Translations under genes and position numbers: made by a program
Assembly: GCF_018780105.1 (NCBI RefSeq)
Contig: NZ_JADMKC010000033.1
Location: 1-64,000, forward strand
Reading direction: 5' to 3'
Length of the DNA stretch: 64,000 nt
Source: Thiobacillus sp.
GTDB lineage: Bacteria; Pseudomonadota; Gammaproteobacteria; Burkholderiales; Thiobacillaceae
Part shown: positions 45,302 through 53,857 of the stretch, in pieces
How positions within the stretch are numbered: position 1 is the first letter of the stretch
Layout of the letters: every line of letters begins with the position of its first letter
Notes under the pieces: generated by a model
Seen by the model: the letters and a program-made list of their open reading frames with translations, nothing else
Database searches by the model: none
What the model was told of the DNA's origin: nothing

Positions 45302-45688
45302 ATGCAAACCAACCCCGTCATCTGGTTCGAAATCTACGTGCAGGACATGGCGCGCGCGAAAGCGTTTTACGAAACCCTGCTGCAGCGCACCCTGGAAAAA
45401 CTCAACACGCCCGACACGCTGGAAGGCGGCGTTGAATTGTGGGCCTTTCCCATGGACTCGACGGCCATGGGTGCGTCCGGGGCGCTGGTAAAAATGGAAG
45501 GGTGCGGCTCGGGCGGCGGCGGCACGCTGGTGTATTTCACCTGCGAGGATTGCGCCGTGGAAGCCGCGCGCGCCGCGCCGGCCGGCGGCAGCGTTCTCAA
45601 GGAGAAGTTCGCCATCGGCGAATACGGCCACATCGCCCTGATCAATGACACCGAAGGCAACGTCGTCGGCCTGCACTCGATGAAATAA
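45302..45688 (+). CDS. VOC-family protein 3
   Basis: The 128-residue single-domain VOC protein begins NPVIWFEIYVQDMARAKAFYETLL and ends IALINDTEGNVVGLHS, like small enzymes or binding proteins of the glyoxalase superfamily. It contains a Gly-rich loop (GCGSGGGGTLVYF). AAGGAA precedes the ATG. It is the first gene after the second ECF-type promoter. Confidence 0.86.
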   Translation: MQTNPVIWFEIYVQDMARAKAFYETLLQRTLEKLNTPDTLEGGVELWAFPMDSTAMGASGALVKMEGCGSGGGGTLVYFTCEDCAVEAARAAPAGGSVLKEKFAIGEYGHIALINDTEGNVVGLHSMK

Positions 45689-45740
45689 GCGGCGCGCCAT
45701 GTGGTGGAAAGCCCATTCACTCTCGAACAAGGAAAATCCC

Positions 45741-46097
45741 ATGCGTTACCTGTTGATGATCGTAGAACCACGCGGCGCGCGCGAAGCGCGCAGCGAGGAC
45801 GAAGGCCGCGCGCTCTACGCCGAAATGGTCGAATTCGGCCAGCGGCTCGCCGCACGCGGGCAGTTGATTGCCAGCGAATCGCTGCGCCCGGACAGCCACG
45901 GCGTGCGCGTGCAACAGCGCGGCGAGACGCCCTCGCTGGTCGACGGCCCCTTCGCCGAAGCACGCGAAATGGTCGGCGGCTTCTATCTCGTCGAATGCGC
46001 CGGCCGCGACGCGGCGCTGACCATCGCCCAGGACTGCCCGGCCGCGCGCTTCGCCACCGTCGAGGTGCGCGAATGCGCGCCGTGCTACGTGCAATGA
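45741..46097 (+). CDS. YCII/DGPF-domain protein 2
   Basis: The 118-residue protein has MRYLLMIVEP at the start and the DGPF motif (SLVDGPFAEAREMVGGFYLVE). It is a paralogue of the proteins at 43374 and 48812. It contains two Cys close to the C-terminus (ECAPCYVQ). It follows VOC protein 3 by 52 bp. Confidence 0.87.
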   Translation: MRYLLMIVEPRGAREARSEDEGRALYAEMVEFGQRLAARGQLIASESLRPDSHGVRVQQRGETPSLVDGPFAEAREMVGGFYLVECAGRDAALTIAQDCPAARFATVEVRECAPCYVQ

Positions 46098-46215
46098 AAC
46101 CCGGAAAAACAGGGCGATGACCCAATCCCGGCCCTCGAACGTTTCACGCGTTCATTGACGCGCGGATCGATGCGCGTGCGGAGATGTGCAGACCTCAATC
46201 TCATGGAGAAATATC

Positions 46216-46701
46216 ATGACAAAGATCGCCAAGAACACGATTTGCCTTTGGTTTGACCGAACCGCCGAGGACGCGGCGCAGTTCTACGCCGCCACCTTTC
46301 CCGATTCCTCGGTCGACGCGGTGTATCGCGCACCGGGAGATTTTCCTTCCGGGAAGCAAGGGGATGTGTTGACGGTCAGTTTCACCGTGATGGGCATTCC
46401 GTGCCTCGGGCTCAACGGAGGCCCCGCATTCAGTCACAGCGAAGCGTTCTCGTTTCAGGTTGCGACCGATGACCAGGCCGAAACGGACCGCTACTGGAAC
46501 GCAATCGTCGGCAATGGCGGCGAGGAGAGTGAGTGTGGCTGGTGCAAGGACAAATGGGGATTGTCCTGGCAAATCACGCCACGGGCGCTGATGGACGCGA
46601 TCGCCGACCCCGATCCTGCTGCCGCCAAACGCGCGTTTGATTCGATGATGACCATGCGAAAAATTGACATCGCCACGATCGAGGCGGCGCGCCGTGGCTA
46701 A
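46216..46701 (+). CDS. PhnB-like VOC protein (3-demethylubiquinone-methyltransferase-like)
   Basis: The 161-residue protein has the PhnB/3-dmu-9_3-mt signatures: TICLWFDRTAEDAAQFYAATF, LGLNGGPAF, WCKDKWGLSWQITP and a closing MRKIDIATIEAA. Despite the domain name such proteins are not proven methyltransferases. A relic of a second copy lies at 48748. TGGAGAAA precedes the ATG. Confidence 0.87.
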   Translation: MTKIAKNTICLWFDRTAEDAAQFYAATFPDSSVDAVYRAPGDFPSGKQGDVLTVSFTVMGIPCLGLNGGPAFSHSEAFSFQVATDDQAETDRYWNAIVGNGGEESECGWCKDKWGLSWQITPRALMDAIADPDPAAAKRAFDSMMTMRKIDIATIEAARRG

Positions 46702-46767
46702 AATTTCCGGCGTTCAAGCGGAGACCGCGATACCGGGCGAAGCGCCATCATCCTTGAGGAGTCTTTC

Positions 46768-47172
46768 ATGCAAGTAACCGTTGAAACCACCGTGGCCGCG
46801 CCGGTCGATGCCGTCTGGCGCGCCTACACCACCCCCGAGGACATCGTGCAGTGGAACGCCGCCTCGGACGACTGGCACACCACGCGGGCCGAAGTCGACC
46901 TGCGCGAAGGCGGCGCCTTCTCCGCGCGCATGGAAGCCAGGGACGGCAGCCAGGGCTTCGATTTTGCCGGCACCTACACCCGCATCGTGCCGCACCGCCT
47001 GATCGAATACGTCTTCGGCGACCGCCACGCGCGCGTCGAGTTCGACGAAACGGCCGACGGCGTACGTGTGCGCGTCGCCTTCGACCCCGAAACCACGTTC
47101 CCGGTCGAGTATCAGCGCGCGGGCTGGCAAGCGATTCTCGATAACTTCACGCGCCACGTGGCGGCGCGCTGA
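46768..47172 (+). CDS. AHSA1/SRPBCC-domain protein
   Basis: The 134-residue START-like fold protein opens MQVTVETTVAAPVDAVWRAYTTPEDIVQWNA, the AHSA1 signature, and closes WQAILDNFTRHV. Members bind hydrophobic ligands. GAGGAG stands before the ATG. It is 66 bp after the PhnB-like gene. Confidence 0.88.
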   Translation: MQVTVETTVAAPVDAVWRAYTTPEDIVQWNAASDDWHTTRAEVDLREGGAFSARMEARDGSQGFDFAGTYTRIVPHRLIEYVFGDRHARVEFDETADGVRVRVAFDPETTFPVEYQRAGWQAILDNFTRHVAAR

Positions 47173-47199
47173 CGCATATACTCGAACAAGGAGAGTGAG

Positions 47200-48312
47200 A
47201 TGCCCCGTATTCGTGTTTTGGTTGGAACGCGCAAGGGCGCGTTCATCCTGACCTCCGACGCGGCCCGTAACGACTGGCAGGTGAGCGGGCCGCATTTCGG
47301 CGGCTGGGAAATCTTTCATATCGCAGGCTCGCCGGCGAACCCCGACCGGCTCTATGCCTCGCAGACCAGCAGCTGGTTCGGCCAGGTGATCCAGCGTTCC
47401 GACGACGGCGGCGCAACCTGGAACCCGGTCGGCAACGATTTCGCCTACGTCGGCGACCCCGGCACGCATCTGTATTACGACGGCACGGCCAAGCCGTGGG
47501 CGTTCAAGCGCGTGTGGCATCTGGAACCTTCGCCGACCGACCCGGACACGGTCTATGCGGGTGTGGAAGACGCCGCGCTGTTCCGCTCGACCGACGGCGG
47601 GCTGACCTGGCAGGAACTGCCCGCCCTGCGCGAACAGCAGGGCGCGAAATGGATGCCCGGCGCGGGCGGTATGTGTCTGCACACGATTCTGCTCGACCCG
47701 GTGAACCCGGCGCGGATGTACGTGGCGATCTCGGCGGCCGGTGCGTTCCGCAGCGACGACGGCGGCGCGAGCTGGAAACCGGTCAACCGTGGCCTGCATT
47801 CGCAATATATTCCAGACCCGCAAGCCGAAGTCGGCCACTGCGTGCACCGCATCGCGATGCATCCGGCGCGGCCCGAGACGCTGTTCATGCAGAAGCACTG
47901 GGATGTGATGCGCAGCGACGATGCCGGCGATTCGTGGTTCGAAATCAGCGGCAACCTGCCCAGCGATTTCGGCTTCGCGATGGCGGTGCATGCGCACGAA
48001 CCCGACACCGTCTACGTCGTGCCGATCCTGAGCGATTCCGAGCACTACCCGCCCGAGGGCAAGCTACGCGTGTATCGCAGCAAGGCGGGTGGCAACGCCT
48101 GGGAAGCGTTGACCGACGGCCTGCCGCAGCAGCACTGCTATGTCAATGTGCTGCGCGACGCGATGGCAGTCGACAGTCTTGATCCCTGCGGCGTGTACTT
48201 CGGCACCACCGGTGGCCAGGTCTACGTCTCACCCGACGCGGGCGACCACTGGCAGGCGATCGTGCGCGACCTGCCGGCCGTGCTCTCGGTCAGCGTACAG
48301 ACGCTGCCCTGA
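47200..48312 (+). CDS. BNR-repeat beta-propeller protein
   Basis: The 370-residue protein has five Asp-box (BNR) motifs: [32 protein letters not shown] and SPDAGDHW. It thus forms a propeller. It has no signal peptide and lacks the Arg triad context of sialidases, so it is not called one. It is followed by a MoaD-like gene with a one-base gap, a pairing that suggests function together. GGAG precedes the ATG. Confidence 0.87.
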   Translation: MPRIRVLVGTRKGAFILTSDAARNDWQVSGPHFGGWEIFHIAGSPANPDRLYASQTSSWFGQVIQRSDDGGATWNPVGNDFAYVGDPGTHLYYDGTAKPWAFKRVWHLEPSPTDPDTVYAGVEDAALFRSTDGGLTWQELPALREQQGAKWMPGAGGMCLHTILLDPVNPARMYVAISAAGAFRSDDGGASWKPVNRGLHSQYIPDPQAEVGHCVHRIAMHPARPETLFMQKHWDVMRSDDAGDSWFEISGNLPSDFGFAMAVHAHEPDTVYVVPILSDSEHYPPEGKLRVYRSKAGGNAWEALTDGLPQQHCYVNVLRDAMAVDSLDPCGVYFGTTGGQVYVSPDAGDHWQAIVRDLPAVLSVSVQTLP

Positions 48313-48313
48313 C

Positions 48314-48637
48314 ATGGCTGCCGATCTCGACAGGCACACCGTCCGCGTCGTGCTGCCGTACCACCTGTACACGCTGGCGCGGTGCAGCACCACCGAGGTC
48401 GAGCTCGACCTGACCGGCCCAGTCACACTCGCCGCCGTGCTCGACGCGCTCGAAGCGGCCTACCCCATGCTCGCCGGTGCCGTGCGCGACCGTGTCACGG
48501 GTCAGCGCCGCCCGCTGGTGCGCTTCTACGCCTGCCAGGACGATCTCTCGAATATCGCGCCCGATGCGCTGCTGCCATATGAGGTCGCCGCCGGACGCGA
48601 ACCGCTGGTCGTCGTCGGCGCCATCGCGGGCGGCTGA
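48314..48637 (+). CDS. MoaD/ThiS-like small protein ending in Gly-Gly
   Basis: The 107-residue protein resembles the ubiquitin-like MoaD/ThiS fold ([19 protein letters not shown]) and terminates exactly in AIAGG. A C-terminal Gly-Gly is what sulfur-carrier proteins need for adenylation and thiocarboxylation. No E1-like gene is adjacent. It starts one base after the BNR stop. Confidence 0.78.
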   Translation: MAADLDRHTVRVVLPYHLYTLARCSTTEVELDLTGPVTLAAVLDALEAAYPMLAGAVRDRVTGQRRPLVRFYACQDDLSNIAPDALLPYEVAAGREPLVVVGAIAGG

Positions 48638-48677
48638 AGCCCAGAACGATGCCACACGCAGAAAATTCATCTCTCGC

Positions 48678-48704
48678 TGTCGAATTCGCCTGTTTCCGTG
48701 CGTC
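48678..48704 (+). promoter_or_regulatory. ECF sigma promoter 3 (TGTCGA-N17-CGTC)
   Basis: TGTCGA (48678-48683) and CGTC (48701-48704, followed by GTT) have the same 17-base spacing as promoters 1 and 2. It precedes a decayed PhnB-like gene end and the YCII gene at 48812. Confidence 0.78.
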
Positions 48705-48747
48705 GTTAAAATGAGTCCGGAGAGTTCGGGCAACGCAGTAGACATCC

Positions 48748-48801
48748 ATGCGGATGAAAAAAATCGACATCGCCGCGCTCGAACGCGCGGCAGAAGCTTG
48801 A
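48748..48801 (+). pseudogene. 3' remnant of a PhnB-like VOC gene
   Basis: Seventeen codons, MRMKKIDIAALERAAEA and stop, match the C-terminal MRKIDIATIEAA of the intact PhnB-like protein at 46216. The rest of the gene is gone, so it is a deletion scar left between promoter 3 and the YCII gene. Confidence 0.7.
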
Positions 48802-48811
48802 GGACGCAGCC

Positions 48812-49186
48812 ATGAAATTCATTTGCCTGATTTGCGCCGAACAGATGATGGAACACCTCGAACCCGCCGACGCGGCGGGACATTTCGCCGAGTACGCCGC
48901 GTTCACCGAGGCGATCAAGCGCGAGGGCCATTTCGTTTCCGGCAACCGCCTGACCCCGCCCGGCACGGCGAAAACCGTGCGCGTGCGCGATGGCCAGGCG
49001 CACATCACCGACGGGCCCTTCGCCGAAACGCGGGAGTTGCTCGGCGGCTACTACCTGATCGAAGCGCCGGACATGGACACGGCGCTTGCAATCGCCGCCC
49101 GCATCCCCGGCGCGCAGCGCGGCTGCGTGGAAGTGCGGCCGATCGCGGACGATGCGCCGACCCGCGCGCTGCGGCTGGATGGTTGA
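48812..49186 (+). CDS. YCII/DGPF-domain protein 3
   Basis: The 124-residue protein starts MKFICLICAEQMMEHL and has the DGPF motif (AHITDGPFAETRELLGGYYLIE). It is the third paralogue in the block, lies under ECF-type promoter 3, and is closest to the DGPF proteins found with ECF42 factors. Start chosen at the ATG after GAGG at about 48800. Confidence 0.88.
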   Translation: MKFICLICAEQMMEHLEPADAAGHFAEYAAFTEAIKREGHFVSGNRLTPPGTAKTVRVRDGQAHITDGPFAETRELLGGYYLIEAPDMDTALAIAARIPGAQRGCVEVRPIADDAPTRALRLDG

Positions 49187-49350
49187 CCAGCCCCGAATCG
49201 GAATGAAAAGGCAGAACCCCGAATTTCCCTTTGCCACGCTGGAATCAGACGTCGGCGGAAATACGTTCCTTCGGCGTGCGTGCTGGTTCACCCGAATACC
49301 GGGAAAGCATTCCCGACCACTAAACTTTTTGAAGCGCAGAGGAACTCGCA

Positions 49351-49989
49351 ATGACCATCATCATTACCGCCTTCGAACGATCGCCCGACGGCGGCAAGGG
49401 GCTGGCGCGTGACACGCGCGTGCGCTGGGCGATTGAGGAGGTGGGCCGGCCTTACGAGGTTCGTCTGCTTTCGTTTTCTGCAATGAAGGAACCCGCGCAT
49501 CTGGCGCTGCATCCGTTCGGGCAAATCCCCACCTACGAAGAGGGCGACCTCGTGCTGTTCGAGTCCGGCGCGATCGTCCTGCATATCGCCGATCACAATG
49601 CGGGGCTGTTGCCCGACGATGCCAATGCCCGGGCGCGTGCGATTACATGGGTGTTTGCCGCGCTCAACACCGTGGAGCCGCCGATCCTCGACCTCGCAAA
49701 CGCAAAGATACTTGAGGGCAACAAATCCTGGAGTATGGCGCGTCTGCCGCTGGTCGAAGATCGCGTGCGCGTCCGCATGCGCCTGCTTGCTGCTCGCTTG
49801 GGCGATGCCGACTGGCTCAATGGCGCGTTCAGTGCGGGCGACCTGATGATGGTGTCCGTGCTGCTCAGGTTGAGAGCATCGGGCATTCTTGACGAATTCC
49901 CGAATCTCGCTACGTATGTCGCCCGCGGCGAAGCGCGGCCCGCCTACCAGCGGGCTTTCGCCGCCCAATTGGCGATCAACGCCGGCTAG
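49351..49989 (+). CDS. Glutathione S-transferase family protein
   Basis: The 212-residue protein has a thioredoxin-fold N-terminus with HPFGQIPTYEEGDLVLFESGAIVLHIAD, the GST glutathione-site pattern, and a helical C-domain with AGDLMMVSVLLRL. GAGG precedes the ATG. It lies 164 bp after the YCII gene, and no ECF-type promoter box was found in this gap. Confidence 0.9.
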   Translation: MTIIITAFERSPDGGKGLARDTRVRWAIEEVGRPYEVRLLSFSAMKEPAHLALHPFGQIPTYEEGDLVLFESGAIVLHIADHNAGLLPDDANARARAITWVFAALNTVEPPILDLANAKILEGNKSWSMARLPLVEDRVRVRMRLLAARLGDADWLNGAFSAGDLMMVSVLLRLRASGILDEFPNLATYVARGEARPAYQRAFAAQLAINAG

Positions 49990-50006
49990 TCAAAGGAGAA
50001 CGACTC

Positions 50007-50408
50007 ATGGTCAAACAAATCTTCGTCAATCTACCCGTGGCCGATCTAAAGGCGTCCATCGCCTTCTTCGCCCAGCTCGGCTTCAGCTTCAACCCGGACT
50101 TCACCGACGACACCGCCACCTGCATGATCGTCGGCGAGAATATCTACGCCATGCTGCTCACGCGCGAACGCTTCGCCGGCTTTGCCCCGCATCCGCCCGC
50201 CGACGCGCGCGCCGCGACCGAGGTACTGCTGGCCTTGCAGCTCGACAGCCGGGATGCGGTAGACACGATGGTGCGCGAGGCGGTGGCTGCCGGCGGCAAC
50301 ACCTACAGCGCGCCGCAGGATCACGGCTTCATGTATCAGCACGGCTTTCAGGACCCGGATGGACACGTCTGGGAAGTGTTCCAGATGAATCCCGTGCAAG
50401 GAGGCTGA
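50007..50408 (+). CDS. VOC-family protein 4
   Basis: The 133-residue protein has the VOC pattern (IFVNLPVADLKASIAFFAQLGF ... DPDGHVWEVFQM). It resembles lactoylglutathione lyase-like proteins, but a specific reaction cannot be given. It follows the GST gene by 17 bp with an AAAGGAG site. Confidence 0.88.
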   Translation: MVKQIFVNLPVADLKASIAFFAQLGFSFNPDFTDDTATCMIVGENIYAMLLTRERFAGFAPHPPADARAATEVLLALQLDSRDAVDTMVREAVAAGGNTYSAPQDHGFMYQHGFQDPDGHVWEVFQMNPVQGG

Positions 50409-50409
50409 C

Positions 50410-50781
50410 ATGGCCTATGTCGATGGCTACGTGCTGCCGGTTCCGCTGGCGAAGCTTGCCGATTATCGCCACCTCGCACGCAAGGCCGGCAAGATATGGA
50501 TCGAACACGGCGCGCTGGAAGTCCACGAATGCGTCGCCGACGACGTGCAGCCCGGCAAGCTCACCTCGTTTCCGCAGGCGGTGAAGCGGAAGCCGGACGA
50601 GACGGTGGTGTTTTCCTGGATCGTGTTCAAATCGCGCAGGGATCGCGACCGAGTGAACGCGAAGGTGATGGCCGATCCTCGGCTGGCCTTCATGGCGAGC
50701 GCCGATCCCGCGGTACTGCCCTTCGACGGCAAGCGCATGTTCTGGGGCGGCTTCAAACCTATGGTCAGTCTGGTGCGATGA
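50410..50781 (+). CDS. DUF1428-family protein
   Basis: The 123-residue protein begins MAYVDGYVLPVPLAKLADYR and has the GKRMFWGGF signature at the end, matching DUF1428. Its start is one base after the preceding stop (TGAC-ATG), and its last codons overlap the sigma-factor start. It is therefore in the same operon. Function unknown. Confidence 0.87.
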   Translation: MAYVDGYVLPVPLAKLADYRHLARKAGKIWIEHGALEVHECVADDVQPGKLTSFPQAVKRKPDETVVFSWIVFKSRRDRDRVNAKVMADPRLAFMASADPAVLPFDGKRMFWGGFKPMVSLVR

Positions 50782-52046
50782 CGACTGCTGCCGATACCCT
50801 TGCTGCCATCTGGCACATCGAATCGGCCAAGGTCGTCGCGGCGGTCGCGCGACTCACGCGCGACCTGGGGCTGGCAGAGGAATGCGCGCAGGACGCGCTG
50901 GTGGCAGCGCTGGAGCACTGGCCGACGGAAGGCGTGCCCGACAATCCCGCTGCCTGGCTCACCACAGCAGCCAAACGGCGCGCGCTCGACATCCTGCGCC
51001 ACCGCACGCAGGCCGCGCCCAAGCACGTCGAGCTGGCGGTCGAGCTCGATACGCAGCACGCCATCCGCGAAGCCGATTTCGCTGAGGCGGTGGATGCTGC
51101 GCTCGACGACGACATCGGCGACGATTTGCTCGCGCTCGTCTTCACCGCCTGTCATCCACTGCTCTCGCCGGAAGCCCGCGCGGCCTTGACCCTGAAAGTG
51201 GTCGGCGGCCTGTCGGTGGAGGAGATCGCGCGCGCCTACCTCAAGCCCACCGCCACCATTGCACAGCGCATCGTGCGTGCCAAGCGCAGCCTGGCCGAAG
51301 CGCGCGTGCCCTTCGAAACGCCGCGCGGCGCGGAACTGCACGCGCGGCTGCCGTCGGTGCTGGAAGTGCTCTACCTGATTTTCAACGAAGGCTATGCCGC
51401 CACAGCGGGTGACGACTGGATGCGTCCCGCGCTGTGCGAGGAAGCACAGCGCTTGGGCCGGGTGCTCGCCAGCCGCCTGCCAGACGTCGCCGAGGTGCAT
51501 GGCTTGCTCGCGCTGATGGAAATCCAGGCATCCCGACTCGCCGCGCGCGTCGATGCGTTGGGTCAGCCGGTGCTGTTGATGGATCAGGACCGCACGCGTT
51601 GGGATCGCCTGCTGATCCGTCGCGGGCTGGCCGCGCTGGCACACGCCGAGAGCTTGCCGGGCCCGTTCGGTCCCTACACCCTGCAAGCTGCCATCGCCGC
51701 CTGTCACGCCCGTGCCGCTGTTGCCGCCGACACCGACTGGTCGCGCATCGCCGCGCTCTACGACGCGCTGGCGCAAGTCGCGCCCTCGCCGGTGGTGGCG
51801 CTCAATCGCGCCGTCGCCGTCGGCATGGCGCACGGCCCGGCGGCCGGGCTGGAACTGGTCGAGGCGCTCGTTACCGAACCGGCGCTCAAGACCTATCACC
51901 TGCTGCCGGCGGTACGCGGCGATCTGCTGGCCAAGCTGGATCGCATCGAAGAAGCGCGCGCCGAATTCGCGCGCGCTGCACAGTTGGCGCAGAACGCGCG
52001 GGAGCGGGCTTTGTTGCTGGCGCGGGCGGCGAAAACCGGGAAGTGA
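50778..52046 (+). CDS. ECF sigma factor, ECF42-like, with C-terminal extension
   Basis: The 422-residue protein has sigma region 2 near the N-terminus (ESAKVVAAVARLTRDLGLAEECAQDALVAAL) and region 4 near 125-175 (LSPEARAALTLKVVGGLSVEEIARAYL). A long C-terminal TPR-like helical extension replaces an anti-sigma partner. ECF42 factors have this shape and control DGPF/YCII genes. Three TGTCGA-N17-CGTC promoters lie in the block upstream. It overlaps DUF1428 by four bases. Confidence 0.9.
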   Translation: MTTAADTLAAIWHIESAKVVAAVARLTRDLGLAEECAQDALVAALEHWPTEGVPDNPAAWLTTAAKRRALDILRHRTQAAPKHVELAVELDTQHAIREADFAEAVDAALDDDIGDDLLALVFTACHPLLSPEARAALTLKVVGGLSVEEIARAYLKPTATIAQRIVRAKRSLAEARVPFETPRGAELHARLPSVLEVLYLIFNEGYAATAGDDWMRPALCEEAQRLGRVLASRLPDVAEVHGLLALMEIQASRLAARVDALGQPVLLMDQDRTRWDRLLIRRGLAALAHAESLPGPFGPYTLQAAIAACHARAAVAADTDWSRIAALYDALAQVAPSPVVALNRAVAVGMAHGPAAGLELVEALVTEPALKTYHLLPAVRGDLLAKLDRIEEARAEFARAAQLAQNARERALLLARAAKTGK

Positions 52047-52083
52047 GTGAGCCAGGCCCGGTTCACCCTGGCGCGCGCTGCAT

Positions 52084-52139
52084 CGTGGATGCGTATGGTG
52101 ACAGTCAGTAAGCGGACTATCTGTTACAAACAAGGGGCG
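52084..52139. repeat. 56-bp direct repeat, copy B
   Basis: Copy of 43203-43258 with ten mismatches, lying 37 bases after the sigma-factor stop codon. It contains no start codon in the corresponding place. Whether it marks an insertion boundary is inferred from position only. Confidence 0.75.
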
Positions 52140-52739
52140 GGGCAGATGGCGAGCTGAGAATAGAAACGGCGTTACTACATGTTCGATTCGTCCATCTGAT
52201 ATACAGCGCTTGTCAGGACAGACATTCCGTTCGCGCCAGCTACAGCTTTCGACCCGATTCTGTCTTCCAGCAGACCGCTTCATCTGTCCGGTGCTCGGCC
52301 AGAACCGACGGTGGCGTACTGCGCCACCTAGGTCAGTGCACCGCGCACCGGCCATTGGCTAGAAATGCCGCTTAATGGCCGCTTTCAACTTCAGCGAATG
52401 CGTACTCCAGACCCACTTAGGACTGTTAAGCGCCGGTGTGTGAAAGTCCGATTCGGGATCAGAAACGGTCATCCAGCCCAGGATATTCAGTCGGCTAATT
52501 CTGGCTGACATCAGTAGGTTACCGTTCACTAATCCAAAACTTCTTTGTAATTTTCGACAGCAGTGTTGACAAAATCTGACGGTGATTGCTGATCAGAGGA
52601 TGTCGGATACAAAAAGCGGGGGATCAGGTTGGTCATCCGATTGCTTGTCATATTCCCTTGCAATGATGGGCAAATTCAAATAGTTCCTGGAAGAACGAGG
52701 TGGCACGAGGCTGCGGGAAGCGGCAGTGTGCAGCCAACC
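52140..52739. other. Gene-free stretch before the second TonB-like gene
   Basis: These 600 bases are less GC-rich than the flanks and hold no credible gene. A TTGACA near 52566 could be a -35 for the following gene, but no good -10 was found. It separates the sigma-factor regulon from the TonB/receptor cluster. Confidence 0.5.
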
Positions 52740-53519
52740 ATGACGATGATCCCAGATGCGATGCGTCTACCGTTGACTTTCGGCCTGTCCGGCGCGCTGC
52801 ATGCCGTAGCCTTGTCAGGTTTCGCGCCACCACCTACCACTGCCCTGCCGTCGCTGTCCATCCAGGTCCGTCTGCTTGATGAGCATCCTATCCAGTTAGT
52901 TGGGCCGATCCCTGTCGGTATACCAGACACCAGAACCGCCCAGGCATTGCATCCCAAGCCACCCCAAAGCCGCCATGCCTCTGTGGGTTCGTCGTTCCAC
53001 TCTCCTGCCATGGCACCAGCAGAGGAGTCGTCGGCTGTGACGCCTGCAGCGGAGGTCGCGCGCCTATCTGAGACTGTAAAGGGTCAGGTGCGTCACTCCG
53101 AACCGTTGGATAGCGCTGCTCTACCCACTCCAGGAACGTCAGCCCTATTGCCTCTTGCACTTCCCAGCACTGCAGTAATCGGCAGCCTGCCGGGGTCGCC
53201 TGGCGGCGACTCACCTAAGGCCACAAGCATGTTGGCGGGCACGCTCGCTGCCCCCTACCAGGCGCCCAAGGTCCTGCGTTCCATTGCCCCCGAGTACCCC
53301 GAAGAGGCCCGCTGGGAGAAGCGGACGGGGCTGGCGACCCTGGGCTTTCGCGTGGAGGCCGACGGTTCGGTGGTCGAGGTCAGGATGCTGCATTCCTCTG
53401 GCCATGCCGACCTGGATGCGGCAGCGGTGGAGTCGTTGCGCCATTGGCGTTTTGTACTCCCTACGGGAGGGGCACCTGCCTCTTGGTACCGCTACCTTTT
53501 CCGGTTCGAATTGACCTGA
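52740..53519 (+). CDS. TonB-like C-terminal-domain protein
   Basis: The 259-residue protein has a membrane helix near residues 8-30 (MRLPLTFGLSGALHAVALSG), a Pro/Ser-rich linker to about 180 and a TonB C-terminal domain (APEYPEEARWEKRTGLATLGFRVEADGSVVEV ... ESLRHWRF). No exbB/exbD are near. Its position ahead of the receptor and phosphoesterases suggests it powers that receptor. The start is not firm: the ATG at 52740 is used, and 52746 or 52761 are possible. No good ribosome site is visible. Confidence 0.78.
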   Translation: MTMIPDAMRLPLTFGLSGALHAVALSGFAPPPTTALPSLSIQVRLLDEHPIQLVGPIPVGIPDTRTAQALHPKPPQSRHASVGSSFHSPAMAPAEESSAVTPAAEVARLSETVKGQVRHSEPLDSAALPTPGTSALLPLALPSTAVIGSLPGSPGGDSPKATSMLAGTLAAPYQAPKVLRSIAPEYPEEARWEKRTGLATLGFRVEADGSVVEVRMLHSSGHADLDAAAVESLRHWRFVLPTGGAPASWYRYLFRFELT

Positions 53520-53632
53520 TGCACTGGCAGAAGACATACCTGATCGGCACTCAGAGCAGACACCCATTTCAAGCGCGGAACCACTGCACCCAGCGCGCGC
53601 TAACCCTCAAATTTTGTTAGGAAGAAAAAGCT

Positions 53633-53710
53633 ATGAAGCTCCTCCGATTTCAGCCGCCCCGATATAGCGAACTCAAGCTGCGCGAGGCCTCCTCACGCCG
53701 CAGGTGCTGA
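53633..53710 (+). CDS. Short ORF of 25 residues, doubtful
   Basis: MKLLRFQPPRYSELKLREAS then a few Arg and a Cys, preceded by TAGGAAGAAAAAGCT. It has no recognisable family and may be a truncated gene start. A hairpin (CCGGTTTCC/GGAAACCGG) lies at 53758-53783. Confidence 0.3.
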   Translation: MKLLRFQPPRYSELKLREASSRRRC

Positions 53711-53857
53711 ACAACATCAGACATGGATCGGCGAGGGCATGACGCCGCTCAAGTAAGCCGGTTTCCTTCCCAGCGGAAACCGGTGTTGGTCGATTGGACC
53801 GACACCCCGGCATCCCCTACGGACGCCACCCCACCCAACTGTATTCAGGAGATTCAT

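Noticed and set aside
47200-48312. Sialidase, because of BNR/Asp-box motifs
   Set aside because: No signal peptide and no sialidase active-site Arg/Glu/Tyr set were seen; Asp-boxes alone only show a propeller.
52566-52571. Sigma-70 promoter for the second TonB-like gene (TTGACA)
   Set aside because: No convincing -10 lies 16-18 bases downstream.
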